A stretch of 64,000 nt of DNA from Rhodobacter sp. Lineage in GTDB: Bacteria; Pseudomonadota; Alphaproteobacteria; Rhodobacterales; Rhodobacteraceae. The stretch lies in contig JAIXUH010000026.1 in the NCBI GenBank assembly GCA_027484145.1, positions 372,001 through 436,000 of the forward strand, given 5' to 3'. Positions 8,082 to 16,025 of this stretch are shown piece after piece. The translations under genes were made by a program, and so were the position numbers. The notes beneath the pieces are model-generated. The model saw nothing but the letters and a program-made list of their open reading frames with translations, had not been told where the DNA came from and made no database searches. Positions within the stretch are counted from its first letter, which is position 1, and each line of letters starts with the position of its first letter.

Positions 8082-8897
8082 ATGTCAGACCCCATCGATC
8101 CACCGCATCCGCCCCTGAAGTCGCATGGCCGCCTGTCCATCCGGCCGACCTTGCAGCCACGCGATCTGATGGAGGAGCCGCGCCTTGTGAAGGGCGCGTG
8201 GCAGGCCCGCGTGATCACACTGTTTCCGCAGGCTTTTCCGGGTGTGCTGGAGCAATCGTTGACCGGCAAGGCGCTGGACCTTGGCCTTTGGCGGCTGGAG
8301 ACGTTCGATCTGCGGCTGTTCGGCGAAGGCAAGCACCGCAACGTCGATGACACGCCAGCGGGCGGGGGCGCGGGCATGGTGCTGCGCGCCGATGTGGTGG
8401 ACCACGCCCTGACGGCCGCGCAGGCCGGGGCCGCGGCGGACCGCGCGCGATGGCCTGTCGTGTATCTGTCGCCGCGCGGCCAGCGGTTTGATCAGGCCAT
8501 GGCGCGGCGCTTTGCGGGGTGTGATGGTCTGACCCTGCTGTGCGGCCGGTTCGAAGGTGTGGATCAGCGGGTGCTGGACCACCACGCCATCGAAGAGGTG
8601 AGCCTTGGCGATTTTGTCCTGACCGGAGGAGAGATCGCGGCGCAGGCGGTGCTGGATGCGACGGTGCGGCTGTTGCCGGGGGTGGTCGGCAATGCAGAAA
8701 GTTTGTTGGAGGAAAGCCATTCCAACGGCCTGCTGGAACATCCGCAATATACCCGCCCGCCTGTGTGGCAGGGGCACGAGATACCGCCCGTGCTATTGTC
8801 AGGCAACCACGCCGAGATTGCCAAATGGCGCCGGGCACAGGCCGAGGCGCTGACACAGTCGCGCCGCCCCGATCTGTGGGCCGAGCGTGGCAAATAG
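8082..8897 (+). CDS. trmD: tRNA (guanine-N1)-methyltransferase TrmD
   Basis: 271 aa SPOUT-class enzyme making m1G37 in tRNAs, preventing +1 frameshifts. Knot and SAM-binding motifs are visible: DDTPAGGGAGMVLR, YLSPRGQRFDQ, LLCGRFEGVDQRVLD, and EEVSLGDFVLTGGE. The amino terminus carries about 35 extra residues before ARVITLFPQAFP compared with E. coli; such extensions occur in Rhodobacteraceae, but ATG 8169 is an alternative start. A hairpin terminator follows the stop. Confidence 0.96.
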   Translation: MSDPIDPPHPPLKSHGRLSIRPTLQPRDLMEEPRLVKGAWQARVITLFPQAFPGVLEQSLTGKALDLGLWRLETFDLRLFGEGKHRNVDDTPAGGGAGMVLRADVVDHALTAAQAGAAADRARWPVVYLSPRGQRFDQAMARRFAGCDGLTLLCGRFEGVDQRVLDHHAIEEVSLGDFVLTGGEIAAQAVLDATVRLLPGVVGNAESLLEESHSNGLLEHPQYTRPPVWQGHEIPPVLLSGNHAEIAKWRRAQAEALTQSRRPDLWAERGK

Positions 8898-8911
8898 CCC
8901 AGACAAAAGGT

Positions 8912-8947
8912 CATGGGCCGCCGTGTGACGTCGGACGGCGGCCCATG
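8912..8947. terminator. Bidirectional terminator between trmD and the fasciclin gene
   Basis: Perfect 13-bp stem CATGGGCCGCCGT (8912-8924) with its complement at 8935-8947 and a 10-base loop. On the minus strand it is followed by ACCTTTTGTC, on the plus strand by GGTTGGTT, so it best serves the minus-strand gene and can also stop trmD transcription. Confidence 0.75.
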
Positions 8948-8953
8948 GGTTGG

Positions 8954-9469
8954 TTAGTGGCAGGCAGGACGCTGACCTGGCAACAACACTTTGTCGATCA
9001 CGTGAATGACGCCGTTGTCTGCCTTGATGTCGGCAACGATGACGGTGGCGATATCGCCCGATCCATCGGCAATTGTAACGCCTTTCGCATCGTTGGTGAT
9101 GCACAAGCGGGCCGATGTCAGAAGCGGCTTGAATGAATTGGACCCTTGCGGAATCCCGGCGGCGGGCAAGTTGCGGTCATCGACATGATAGAGCAGCACA
9201 TCGGTCAACTGCCCCTTGTTTTCCGGCTTGAGCAAAGTGTCGACCGTGCCTGCGGGCAGTGCGGCAAAGGCATCATTGACCGGCGCGTAAACGGTAAAGG
9301 GGCCGGGTCCGGCCAGTGTTTCGGCAAGACCGGCGGCAGTGACGGCTGCGACGAGCGTGGTGAAACGTTCATCCCCCGCTGCGATTTCGGTGATGCTGGC
9401 CGCTTGGGCCGCAGGGATGATCGAAAAGACGGCAAACAATGATGCTGCACAGGCACGGGCAGTTTTCAT
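8954..9469 (-). CDS. Secreted fasciclin-domain (FAS1) protein
   Basis: 171 aa. Signal peptide from ATG 9469 (MKTARACAASLFAVFSI, cleavage near AQA), preceded by GGAGGACAACCCTT. One FAS1 domain: H1 box TVYAPVNDAFAALPAG and H2 box TIADGSGDIATVIVADI / NGVIHVIDKVLLP. FAS1 domains mediate adhesion or cell-surface interaction. A cysteine pair (CITND and the final CH) could form a disulfide. It lies on the opposite strand inside the otherwise conserved trmD-rplS interval. Confidence 0.93.
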   Translation of the reverse strand: MKTARACAASLFAVFSIIPAAQAASITEIAAGDERFTTLVAAVTAAGLAETLAGPGPFTVYAPVNDAFAALPAGTVDTLLKPENKGQLTDVLLYHVDDRNLPAAGIPQGSNSFKPLLTSARLCITNDAKGVTIADGSGDIATVIVADIKADNGVIHVIDKVLLPGQRPACH

Positions 9470-9628
9470 AAGGGTTGTCCTCCATGTTGATGTGCACCCC
9501 TCTTGCTGCAACCCGGCACAGGCACAGTCTTGTGAATGCGTCCTTGTTACGCAGGTGGCAGGCGGGCCGGATCAGGGCCTCACCAATACGTCATTTTGCG
9601 TGAACCGGGGCTTTGGACCCTGTGCTTC

Positions 9629-9657
9629 TTGACCCGCCCCCGCGGTTTGCATATACG
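9629..9657 (+). promoter_or_regulatory. Sigma70-type promoter for rplS-rpmE
   Basis: TTGACC (9629-9634), 17-base spacer, TATACG (9652-9657), 218 bases upstream of the rplS start; good match to the housekeeping consensus. The predicted transcript start near 9664 leaves a leader of about 210 bases. Confidence 0.65.
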
Positions 9658-9663
9658 CCGCCT

Positions 9664-9874
9664 GTCCGGGGCTGAATCAGCCTGCCGGACCCATCTTCTA
9701 TACTTCGATCGTCCCCGCCTTCTTCGGCAGGACGCGGGGTGCGGGGGGTGGTCGGAAAGAAAGCATGCCTGACCTCTGGCGGGCTCATCGCAGGATGGGA
9801 ACCCGGTTGAAGACCAAGAGCTCTCTGGCGGCATCACCTCTGCGGAACACCGCAGGATATCGAAAGGACCAGGC
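9664..9874 (+). promoter_or_regulatory. Long structured 5' leader of rplS
   Basis: About 210 untranslated bases between the predicted start of transcription and rplS. Contains CCTGCCG near 9678 that can pair with CGGCAGG near 9725, and a perfect CTGCGG-AACA-CCGCAG hairpin at 9840-9855 eight bases before the ribosome-binding site AAAGGA. A second CGCAGGAT copy near 9789 could compete for the same CTGCGG strand. Could be an L19 autoregulatory leader; unproven. Confidence 0.4.
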
Positions 9875-10249
9875 ATGAACCTGATCGCCCAGATCGAGGC
9901 CGAACAAATTGCGGCACTCGGCAAGACCATTCCGGACTTCAAGGCCGGCGACACTATCCGTGTCGGTTACAAAGTGACCGAAGGCACCCGTTCGCGCGTG
10001 CAGAACTATGAAGGCGTGTGCATCGGCCGCAAGGGTGGCGCGACCATCTCGGCGTCGTTCACCGTGCGCAAGATTTCGTTTGGCGAGGGTGTGGAGCGCG
10101 TGTTCCCGCTGTATTCGACCAACATCGATGCGATCGAAGTTGTGCGTCGCGGCAAGGTTCGCCGCGCCAAGCTGTATTACCTGCGGACGCGCCGTGGCAA
10201 ATCGGCCCGGATCGTCGAGGATACCGCCTATAAAACGAAATCCGAATAA
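9875..10249 (+). CDS. rplS: 50S ribosomal protein L19
   Basis: 124 aa. L19 signature [35 protein letters not shown], and [20 protein letters not shown]; ends with [23 protein letters not shown] plus a short tail. L19 sits at the 30S-50S interface. Own promoter upstream; rpmE follows after 12 bases. Confidence 0.98.
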   Translation: MNLIAQIEAEQIAALGKTIPDFKAGDTIRVGYKVTEGTRSRVQNYEGVCIGRKGGATISASFTVRKISFGEGVERVFPLYSTNIDAIEVVRRGKVRRAKLYYLRTRRGKSARIVEDTAYKTKSE

Positions 10250-10261
10250 GGAGCGGCAGCC

Positions 10262-10483
10262 ATGAAACCCGGCATCCACCCCGAATATCACCTGATCAAC
10301 GTCAAGATGACCGACGGCACGATCTATCAGACTCAGTCCACCTGGGGCAAAGAAGGCGACACGATGGCACTGGACATCGACCCGCTGGCCCACCCGGCAT
10401 GGACGGGCGGCAACGCCAAGCTGATGGATACCGGTGGCCGTGTGTCCAAGTTCAAGAACAAGTACGCAGGTCTCGGATTCTGA
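10262..10483 (+). CDS. rpmE: 50S ribosomal protein L31, cysteine-free form
   Basis: 73 aa. [19 protein letters not shown] and [21 protein letters not shown] identify L31. The zinc-binding CxxC motifs of the C+ form are absent (no cysteine at all), so this form does not hold a zinc ion. ATG 10262 follows AAGGAGCGGCAGCC. Cotranscribed with rplS and followed by an intrinsic terminator. Confidence 0.97.
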   Translation: MKPGIHPEYHLINVKMTDGTIYQTQSTWGKEGDTMALDIDPLAHPAWTGGNAKLMDTGGRVSKFKNKYAGLGF

Positions 10484-10507
10484 TCCGCGCCGTGTTCTGG
10501 TGGAAAG

Positions 10508-10530
10508 GCCCCGCTCCGGCGGGGCTTTTT
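10508..10530 (+). terminator. Intrinsic terminator of rplS-rpmE
   Basis: GCCCCGC (10508-10514), loop TCCG, GCGGGGC (10519-10525), then five T. Textbook Rho-independent structure 24 bases after the rpmE stop. Confidence 0.92.
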
Positions 10531-10663
10531 CGTTTAGAAATGGGAAAGCGGAGGCGGGCGGCATGGTCCGTCACCCGCGCCGATGATCCGCGCCACCTTG
10601 GCACTTTCCCTTGCGCGGCATCCCGCCTAATAAGACGGCCAGACTTAGTGAAAGGTGCAGGGC

Positions 10664-11473
10664 ATGGCGCATATCATCGTCGTGGGCAATGAAAAGGGCG
10701 GTTCGGGCAAATCGACCACCTGCATGCATGTCGCCACCGCTTTGGCACGGCAGGGCTTTCGGGTTGGCGCGCTGGACCTTGACCTGCGGCAGAAGAGCTT
10801 TGGGCGCTATATCGAAAACCGCCGCGCCTATCTGCTGCGTGCAGGTCTGGACCTTCCCACGCCGGATTACCGCGATCTGCCCGAGGTTGAGGCAAGCGCC
10901 CTGCAGCCCGGCGAAAACCCCTATGACGCGCGCCTGTCAGCGGCTGTTGCTGCGCTTGATCCGGTGTCGGATTTCATCGTGATCGATTGCCCCGGATCGC
11001 ATACCCGCCTGTCACAGGTGGCACATTCTCTGGCTGATACGCTGATTACACCGCTGAACGACAGTTTCGTGGATTTTGACCTGTTGGCCCGCACCGACCC
11101 GGAAACCGGCAAGGTGAAGGGGCCGTCGATCTATTCCGAAATGGTGTGGAATGCGCGGCAGTTGCGGGCGCAGGCGGGGCTGAAGCCGATTGACTGGATC
11201 GTGCTGCGCAACCGTCTTGGGGCGCAACAGATGCACAACAAGAAAAAGGTTGGTGCCGCGCTGGAAGAATTGTCAAAGCGCATCGGCTTTCGCGTCGCGC
11301 CCGGCTTTTCCGAGCGGGTGATCTTTCGCGAGTTGTTCCCGCGCGGGATCACGCTGCTGGACCTGAAGGATACGGGTGTTGACCAGCTGAACATCTCGAA
11401 CATCGCCGCGCGGCAAGAAGTGCGCGATCTGATGCGCGAACTTCGCCTGCCGGGGGTTACGCCAGAGTTCTGA
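10664..11473 (+). CDS. mipZ: Division-plane positioning ATPase MipZ (ParA superfamily)
   Basis: 269 aa. Deviant Walker A GNEKGGSGKST with both lysines at the amino terminus, then LDLDLRQKSFGRYIENR, VIDCPGS, TPLNDSFVDFDLL, WIVLRNRLG, and FRELFPRGITLLDL; these match Caulobacter MipZ closely rather than plasmid or chromosome ParA. MipZ forms polar gradients through ParB and inhibits FtsZ, placing the septum at midcell. ATG 10664 is eight bases after AAAGG; a GTG at 10655 is the alternative. Confidence 0.92.
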   Translation: MAHIIVVGNEKGGSGKSTTCMHVATALARQGFRVGALDLDLRQKSFGRYIENRRAYLLRAGLDLPTPDYRDLPEVEASALQPGENPYDARLSAAVAALDPVSDFIVIDCPGSHTRLSQVAHSLADTLITPLNDSFVDFDLLARTDPETGKVKGPSIYSEMVWNARQLRAQAGLKPIDWIVLRNRLGAQQMHNKKKVGAALEELSKRIGFRVAPGFSERVIFRELFPRGITLLDLKDTGVDQLNISNIAARQEVRDLMRELRLPGVTPEF

Positions 11474-11609
11474 CAAACACCGCCGCGCGCACATCACGGC
11501 GGGCTTCGCGCGTGTTGATGCGGGTCAGGCGAAGGCCGAACACCTCGGTCGTGTCGGCTTTGGGGGCGAACAGCCCGAACTTTTGCAACAGGGTTTTCGC
11601 ATACGCCAT
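11457..11609 (-). CDS. Small basic protein of unknown function, convergent with mipZ
   Basis: 50 aa. ATG 11609 is preceded by GGAGGCCAGC, a strong ribosome-binding site. The sequence opens MAYAKTLLQKFGLFAPKADT, with a basic carboxy-terminal half (TRINTREARRDVRAAV). It has no membrane segment or known motif. Its last 17 bases overlap the mipZ 3' end on the other strand. The good ribosome-binding site argues for a gene; the small size and overlap argue for caution. Confidence 0.45.
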   Translation of the reverse strand: MAYAKTLLQKFGLFAPKADTTEVFGLRLTRINTREARRDVRAAVFVRTLA

Positions 11610-11786
11610 GCTGGCCTCCGTCAATGTGGGCACTGTGCCCGATAGGTTTGGTATCGCCCCGGCTTGTGGCTGAAACGGGGCAGGTCCGGGCCAAGGGTAA
11701 GGCGGGGCAGAAACGGATTGTTGCCAGACTTGAGCCTGCGGGCATGGGGTGGCACAAGGCGGTAACCCAACCGCCCGAGGCCCCCC

Positions 11787-13307
11787 ATGCCGAACCTGCT
11801 GTTCGATACGCTTTTCGCCCCGCTGTCCGGGCAGGACCGCCCTTTGCTGCATCTGGCTGATGGCGGGGTGGTCACGGCAGATGCTTTCTATCGGCTGGTC
11901 GCGCGCATCGCTGGGGCGTTGCAGGGGGCGGGCGTGGTCGCCGGGGACCGGGTGGCCGTGCAGGTGGCCAAGTCGCCCGAGGCTTTGGCGGTCTATGGCG
12001 CAGCGACGGCCCTTGGCGCGGTGTTCTTGCCGCTGAACACGGCCTATACCCAGCCCGAGGTCGCCTATTTCATCGGCAATGCCACGCCGCGCGTCTTTGT
12101 CTGTGACCCCGGTCGTGCAGCCGAGCTGGCGCCGTTGGCCAGCAGCCATGGTGCACAGGTTCTGACACTTGCTGCCGATGGCAGCGGCAGCCTGATGGCG
12201 CGGGCGGGGGATGCCCCCGATCATCTCGCGCCCGCCGACTGCGGGCCGCAGGATCTGGCGGCGATCCTTTACACCTCGGGCACAACGGGGCGGTCAAAGG
12301 GCACGATGCTGAGCCATGCCAACCTGTTGTCGAACGCCGAGGTACTGGCCAGACTGTGGCAATTCACCGACCGGGATGTCCTGCTGCACGCCCTGCCAAT
12401 CTTTCACACCCATGGGCTGTTCGTGGCCTCGAACATCAGCCTGCTGACCGGGGGGCAGATGATCTTTTTGCCCGGCTTCGATCAGGATCAGGTGGTGGCC
12501 GCGCTGCCGCGTGCGACCGCGATGATGGGTGTGCCAACGTTCTATACCCGCCTTCTGGACGATCTGCGCCTGACGCGCAATCTGGTGGGGCATATGCGGC
12601 TGTTCATCTCGGGCTCTGCCCCGCTGCTGGCCGAAACGCATCTGGCTTTTGAGGCGCAGACGGGTCAGCGCATTCTGGAACGCTATGGCATGACAGAAAC
12701 CAACATGATCACGTCGAACCCCTATGTGGGCGCGCGCCGCGCCGGGACCGTGGGGATGCCGCTGCCGGGGGTGGAGGTGCGGATCATGGCCGAAGGGGCC
12801 GAAGTGGCGACGGGCGAAGTGGGCGTGATCGAGGTGCGCGGCCCGAATGTCTTTCAGGGCTATTGGCAGATGCCCGAAAAGACCCGCGAGGAGTTGCGCG
12901 ACGATGGCTGGTTCATCACCGGCGATCTGGCGACGCGGGACGCCGAGGGGTATGTGACGATCGTCGGCCGCGCCAAGGACCTGATCATCACCGGTGGCTA
13001 CAACGTCTATCCCAAGGAAGTGGAGATGGCGTTGGACGAGGTGCCGGGGGTGTTGGAAAGCGCCGTCATCGGCCTGCCGCATCCGGATTTCGGCGAGGCG
13101 GTCTTTGCCGTGCTGGTGGCGCGCAAGGGTGTGACGCTTGACCCAGGCGCGGCGCTGGCCGCCATCGCCCCCGGTCTTGCCCGGTTCAAGCAGCCCAAGG
13201 CGGCGGTGGTGACGGACGACTTGCCGCGCAACACGATGGGCAAGGTACAGAAGGCCGCGTTGCGCGCGCAATATGCGGCATGGTTCACGCCCCCCGCGGC
13301 AGGCTGA
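11787..13307 (+). CDS. matB: Malonyl-CoA synthetase MatB (AMP-dependent ligase)
   Basis: 506 aa acyl-adenylate enzyme; MatB makes malonyl-CoA from malonate, CoA and ATP. Motifs in order: ATP-binding YTSGTTGRSKGTMLSH (about residue 163), ERYGMTETNM, GWFITGDLA, VGRAKDLIITGGYNVYPKEVE, and the carboxy-terminal catalytic lysine in PRNTMGKVQKAALR. LPIFHTHGLFVASN and FISGSAPLL are typical of MatB. No malonyl-CoA decarboxylase (matA) is adjacent, so the substrate is inferred from sequence only; methylmalonate is possible. Confidence 0.88.
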   Translation: MPNLLFDTLFAPLSGQDRPLLHLADGGVVTADAFYRLVARIAGALQGAGVVAGDRVAVQVAKSPEALAVYGAATALGAVFLPLNTAYTQPEVAYFIGNATPRVFVCDPGRAAELAPLASSHGAQVLTLAADGSGSLMARAGDAPDHLAPADCGPQDLAAILYTSGTTGRSKGTMLSHANLLSNAEVLARLWQFTDRDVLLHALPIFHTHGLFVASNISLLTGGQMIFLPGFDQDQVVAALPRATAMMGVPTFYTRLLDDLRLTRNLVGHMRLFISGSAPLLAETHLAFEAQTGQRILERYGMTETNMITSNPYVGARRAGTVGMPLPGVEVRIMAEGAEVATGEVGVIEVRGPNVFQGYWQMPEKTREELRDDGWFITGDLATRDAEGYVTIVGRAKDLIITGGYNVYPKEVEMALDEVPGVLESAVIGLPHPDFGEAVFAVLVARKGVTLDPGAALAAIAPGLARFKQPKAAVVTDDLPRNTMGKVQKAALRAQYAAWFTPPAAG

Positions 13308-13320
13308 CGGCGGCCGGGCC

Positions 13321-13387
13321 GGGGGGCTGTCTGCCCCCCTTGCGGCGCGTGCCGCGCCTACCCCCCGAGGATATTTGGGGAAGGGGA
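13321..13387. repeat. Composite hairpin plus GAGGATATTTGG repeat, copy A
   Basis: Hairpin 1: GGGGGGC (13321-13327), 5-base loop, GCCCCCC (13333-13339). Hairpin 2: GGCGCG (13344-13349), loop TGC, CGCGCC. Tail 13361-13387: CCCCCCGAGGATATTTGG followed by GGAAGGGGAA. The same three-part order recurs at 48287-48362. It lies between convergent matB and the ArsR gene and supplies the last codons of the latter. Confidence 0.8.
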
Positions 13388-13738
13388 ATGGGCAGAGGCA
13401 TCATCGTCGAGGATGTCGGTGCGCAGGTGGTCATCCAGAAACCGCTCGAAGGCATCGAGGTCGACGGGTTCGAACTGGCCAAAGCCCTGCATCCAGACCG
13501 AGGCGGATTTCAGGGCATCGGGGTCCAGTTTGCACCAGATCACCCGGCCGCGTTTTTCGCGGGTGACAAGGCCCGCGTCGGCCAAAACGCCCAGATGTTT
13601 CGAGATGGCGGCAAGGCTCATGTCAAAGGGCGCGGCGACATCGGTCACCGCCATGTCGTCTTCGAGCAGCATAGTCAGGATCGCCCGCCGCGTGGGGTCG
13701 GCAAGGGCCGCAAAGACGAGGGAGAGTTGGTCGGTCAT
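13358..13738 (-). CDS. ArsR-family transcriptional repressor
   Basis: 126 aa winged-helix regulator: LADPTRRAILTMLLED, MSLAAISKHLGVLADAGLV (recognition helix) and the wing REKRGRVIWCKLD. The metal-binding ELCVCDL-type motif is absent, so it is of the non-metal group often paired with SRPBCC proteins; no such partner is adjacent. The final residues SPSPNILGG are encoded by the composite repeat at 13361-13387 read backwards, so the carboxy terminus was replaced or extended by that repeat. Two palindromes upstream are probable operators. Confidence 0.9.
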   Translation of the reverse strand: MTDQLSLVFAALADPTRRAILTMLLEDDMAVTDVAAPFDMSLAAISKHLGVLADAGLVTREKRGRVIWCKLDPDALKSASVWMQGFGQFEPVDLDAFERFLDDHLRTDILDDDASAHSPSPNILGG

Positions 13739-13771
13739 GCGACGAGTCTAGGCCATGGCTGTCCGAAAAGG

Positions 13772-13787
13772 TCAACCATCGGGTTGA
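13772..13787. promoter_or_regulatory. Candidate ArsR operator 1
   Basis: Inverted repeat TCAACC-N4-GGTTGA, preceded by CCGAAAAGG, centred about 41 bases upstream of the ArsR start. A near-identical copy lies 61 bases further on. Confidence 0.6.
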
Positions 13788-13832
13788 GTATCCGGGGTCT
13801 GCAGCGGATGTTTTGCGGCAGGGCCCGAAAAG

Positions 13833-13848
13833 TTAACCGGATGGTTGA
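13833..13848. promoter_or_regulatory. Candidate ArsR operator 2
   Basis: Inverted repeat TTAACC-N4-GGTTGA preceded by CCGAAAAG, matching operator 1 in both arms and flank; centre-to-centre spacing is 61 bases, about six helical turns, so two dimers would bind the same face. Confidence 0.6.
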
Positions 13849-13950
13849 ATATGCCTTTTGGCGGGATGCGCTGCGCTGCAGCGTGGCGTGGGCTGAAGGA
13901 CTATCGTCAAGAATCTGATTTTGTTTAAATAAATCGGTTTCAGGCGTGCC

Positions 13951-13978
13951 TTGACTCAGGCCGGTGCAACCGTTAGCA
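13951..13978 (+). promoter_or_regulatory. Candidate promoter of the atp F0 operon
   Basis: TTGACT (13951-13956) and TTAGCA (13973-13978) with a 16-base spacer, about 34 bases upstream of the atpI start at 14012. Position is right; the -10 is weak. Confidence 0.45.
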
Positions 13979-14011
13979 CCGCCGCAAGACGTGTCATGGG
14001 GGCAAAGGTCT

Positions 14012-14350
14012 GTGTCTGACCCTGATCTGACGCCTGATGAGGCCCGGTTGCGGGCGCTGGAGGCGCGGATTGCTGCGGCGAAGGGATCGGTTGCGGCACC
14101 CCATCACATGAAGAAGGACTATTCTCAGGCACAATTGGCCTGGCGGATGGTGATAGAGCTTGTGGCCGGGCTTGGGCTTGGCTTTGGCATCGGATACGGG
14201 CTGGATCTGCTGTTTGGCACCATCCCGCTGTTTCTGGTGCTGTTCATCGGGTTCGGCTTTGCCGCGGGCATCAAGACGATGCTGCGGTCGGCCAGGGAAG
14301 TGCAGGATCGCCGGACAGCCCAAGAGGCTGCCGAAAAGAGGGAAGACTGA
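14012..14350 (+). CDS. atpI: F0F1 ATP synthase accessory protein AtpI
   Basis: 112 aa from GTG 14012, which follows GGGGGCAAAGG. Cytoplasmic amino terminus ([16 protein letters not shown]) then two membrane helices ([19 protein letters not shown] and [19 protein letters not shown]). AtpI helps c-ring assembly and may act in Mg2+ handling. An earlier in-frame GTG (13964) lies inside the likely promoter and is rejected. First gene of the F0 operon. Confidence 0.9.
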   Translation: MSDPDLTPDEARLRALEARIAAAKGSVAAPHHMKKDYSQAQLAWRMVIELVAGLGLGFGIGYGLDLLFGTIPLFLVLFIGFGFAAGIKTMLRSAREVQDRRTAQEAAEKRED

Positions 14351-14351
14351 C

Positions 14352-15107
14352 GTGGCGGAAGAAGCGCACAGCGAAGGAACGGGTCTGGTTTTCCACCCGC
14401 TGGACCAGTTCATCGTCAAGCCCCTGTTTGGTGAGGGGCCGATCCAGTGGTATACCCCGACCAACGTGACCTTGTGGATGGCTTTGGCCGTGCTCTGTGT
14501 GGTGGCGCTGTTCGTGATCGGCACCCGTGGCCGCGCGATCGTGCCGACGCGTGTGCAGTCGGTGGCCGAGGTCATGTATGGCTTCATCTACAAGATGATC
14601 GAGGATGTGACGGGCCATGACGGGGTGAAATACTTCCCCTACATCATGACCTTGTTCGTCTTTATCCTGTTTGCCAACTATCTGGGCCTGCTGCCCATGT
14701 CGTTTACGCCCACTTCGCATATTGCGGTGACGGCGGTTCTGGGCTTTGGCGTGTTTATCATCGTGACGCTGATCGGCTTCGTCAAGAACGGCCCCAGCTT
14801 TCTGGGCCTGTTCTGGATGTCGGACGCGCCGCTGATCCTGCGGCCGGTGATCGCAATCATCGAAGTGATCTCGTACTTCGTGCGCCCGGTCAGCCATTCC
14901 ATTCGTCTTGCCGGCAACATCATGGCAGGCCACGCGGTGATCAAGGTCTTCGCCGGCTTTGCCGCGATTGCTGCGATCAGCCCGATTTCGATCCTTGCCA
15001 TCGTGGCCATCTATGGCCTCGAGGTTCTGGTGGCCTTCATTCAGGCCTATGTCTTCACCATCCTGACCTGTGTCTACCTCAAGGATGCCCTGCATCCGCA
15101 TCACTGA
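14352..15107 (+). CDS. atpB: ATP synthase F0 subunit a
   Basis: 251 aa from GTG 14352, one base after the atpI stop. Several membrane helices; the essential proton-channel arginine is in [16 protein letters not shown] and the last helices contain [19 protein letters not shown]. Forms the half-channels next to the c-ring in the inner membrane. An in-frame upstream ATG (14160) falls within atpI and is rejected. Confidence 0.97.
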   Translation: MAEEAHSEGTGLVFHPLDQFIVKPLFGEGPIQWYTPTNVTLWMALAVLCVVALFVIGTRGRAIVPTRVQSVAEVMYGFIYKMIEDVTGHDGVKYFPYIMTLFVFILFANYLGLLPMSFTPTSHIAVTAVLGFGVFIIVTLIGFVKNGPSFLGLFWMSDAPLILRPVIAIIEVISYFVRPVSHSIRLAGNIMAGHAVIKVFAGFAAIAAISPISILAIVAIYGLEVLVAFIQAYVFTILTCVYLKDALHPHH

Positions 15108-15155
15108 CGCAAGGTTCGGCTCTTCATCTCAAGCATTCCATCTAAGGAGAAAATC

Positions 15156-15392
15156 ATGGAAGGCGATATCGCAAGCATGGGTCAGTTCATCGGTGCCGGC
15201 CTCGCCGCCATCGGTTCGGGCGCTGCAGCAATCGGCGTTGGTCACGTGGCTGGTAACTTCCTGGCTGGTGCCCTGCGCAACCCGTCGGCTGCCGGTTCGC
15301 AGACCGCGACGCTGTTCATCGGTCTGGCCTTTGCCGAAGCACTGGGGATCTTCTCGTTCCTCGTCGCTCTGCTGCTGATGTTCGCAGTCTGA
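15156..15392 (+). CDS. atpE: ATP synthase F0 subunit c
   Basis: 78 aa hairpin of two membrane helices. Amino-terminal glycine-rich helix ([21 protein letters not shown]), polar loop ALRNPSA, and second helix with the proton-carrying Glu in [18 protein letters not shown]. Start ATG follows AAGGAGAAAATC, one of the strongest ribosome-binding sites in the window, fitting the high c-subunit copy number. Confidence 0.98.
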   Translation: MEGDIASMGQFIGAGLAAIGSGAAAIGVGHVAGNFLAGALRNPSAAGSQTATLFIGLAFAEALGIFSFLVALLLMFAV

Positions 15393-15475
15393 TCCGACCT
15401 CGCATCCTTGCATGAGGGGGGTGCGCCACAGCCGTGGCGCCCCTTCGAGGTTCAAAGGGTCCGGCGGAGGACAAG

Positions 15476-16021
15476 ATGGCAACTGAAACGACGGCAGCAG
15501 ACGCTGCCCATGGCGCAGCCGAAGCGGGCAAGGCAGGAATGCCGCAGCTTGATTTCTCGACCTTCCCGAACCAGATTTTCTGGCTCGTGGTTTCTTTGGT
15601 CGTGATCTATTTTGTGCTGTCGCGCATTGCGCTCCCGCGCATCGGTGCGGTTCTGGCTGAACGTCAGGGCACGATCACCAATGATCTGGCGGCGGCAGAA
15701 GACCTGAAGCAAAAGGCGGTTGCGGCGGACAAGGCCTATAACGACGCGCTGGTGAAAGCCCGCACGGACGCTAACAAGATCGTGGCCGAGGCGAAAGCCG
15801 AAATCCAGAAGGAACTGGATGCGGCGATTGTGCAGGCGGATGCCCAGATTGCGGCAAAGGCTGCAGAATCCGAAGGCCGTATCGCGGAAATCCGCGCCGG
15901 GGCCATGGATGCTGTGTCCGAAGTCGCCAAAGACACGGCGAAGGAACTTGTCGCAGCACTGGGTGGCAAGGCCGATGCGCGCAGCATCACCGCAGCGGTT
16001 GCTGCACGGCTGAAAGGGTAA
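15476..16021 (+). CDS. atpF2: ATP synthase F0 subunit b'
   Basis: 181 aa. After an Ala/Thr-rich 35-residue amino terminus comes one membrane helix ([20 protein letters not shown]) and a long charged coiled coil. ATG 15476 follows GGCGGAGGACAAG. Photosynthetic-type alphaproteobacteria have a b/b' heterodimer as the peripheral stalk; the partner is the next gene. Also called atpX in Rhodobacter. Confidence 0.94.
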   Translation: MATETTAADAAHGAAEAGKAGMPQLDFSTFPNQIFWLVVSLVVIYFVLSRIALPRIGAVLAERQGTITNDLAAAEDLKQKAVAADKAYNDALVKARTDANKIVAEAKAEIQKELDAAIVQADAQIAAKAAESEGRIAEIRAGAMDAVSEVAKDTAKELVAALGGKADARSITAAVAARLKG

Positions 16022-16025
16022 GGCG

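Noticed and set aside
13964-14011. Earlier GTG start for atpI
   Set aside because: It overlaps the -10 region of the likely operon promoter; GTG 14012 has a ribosome-binding site.
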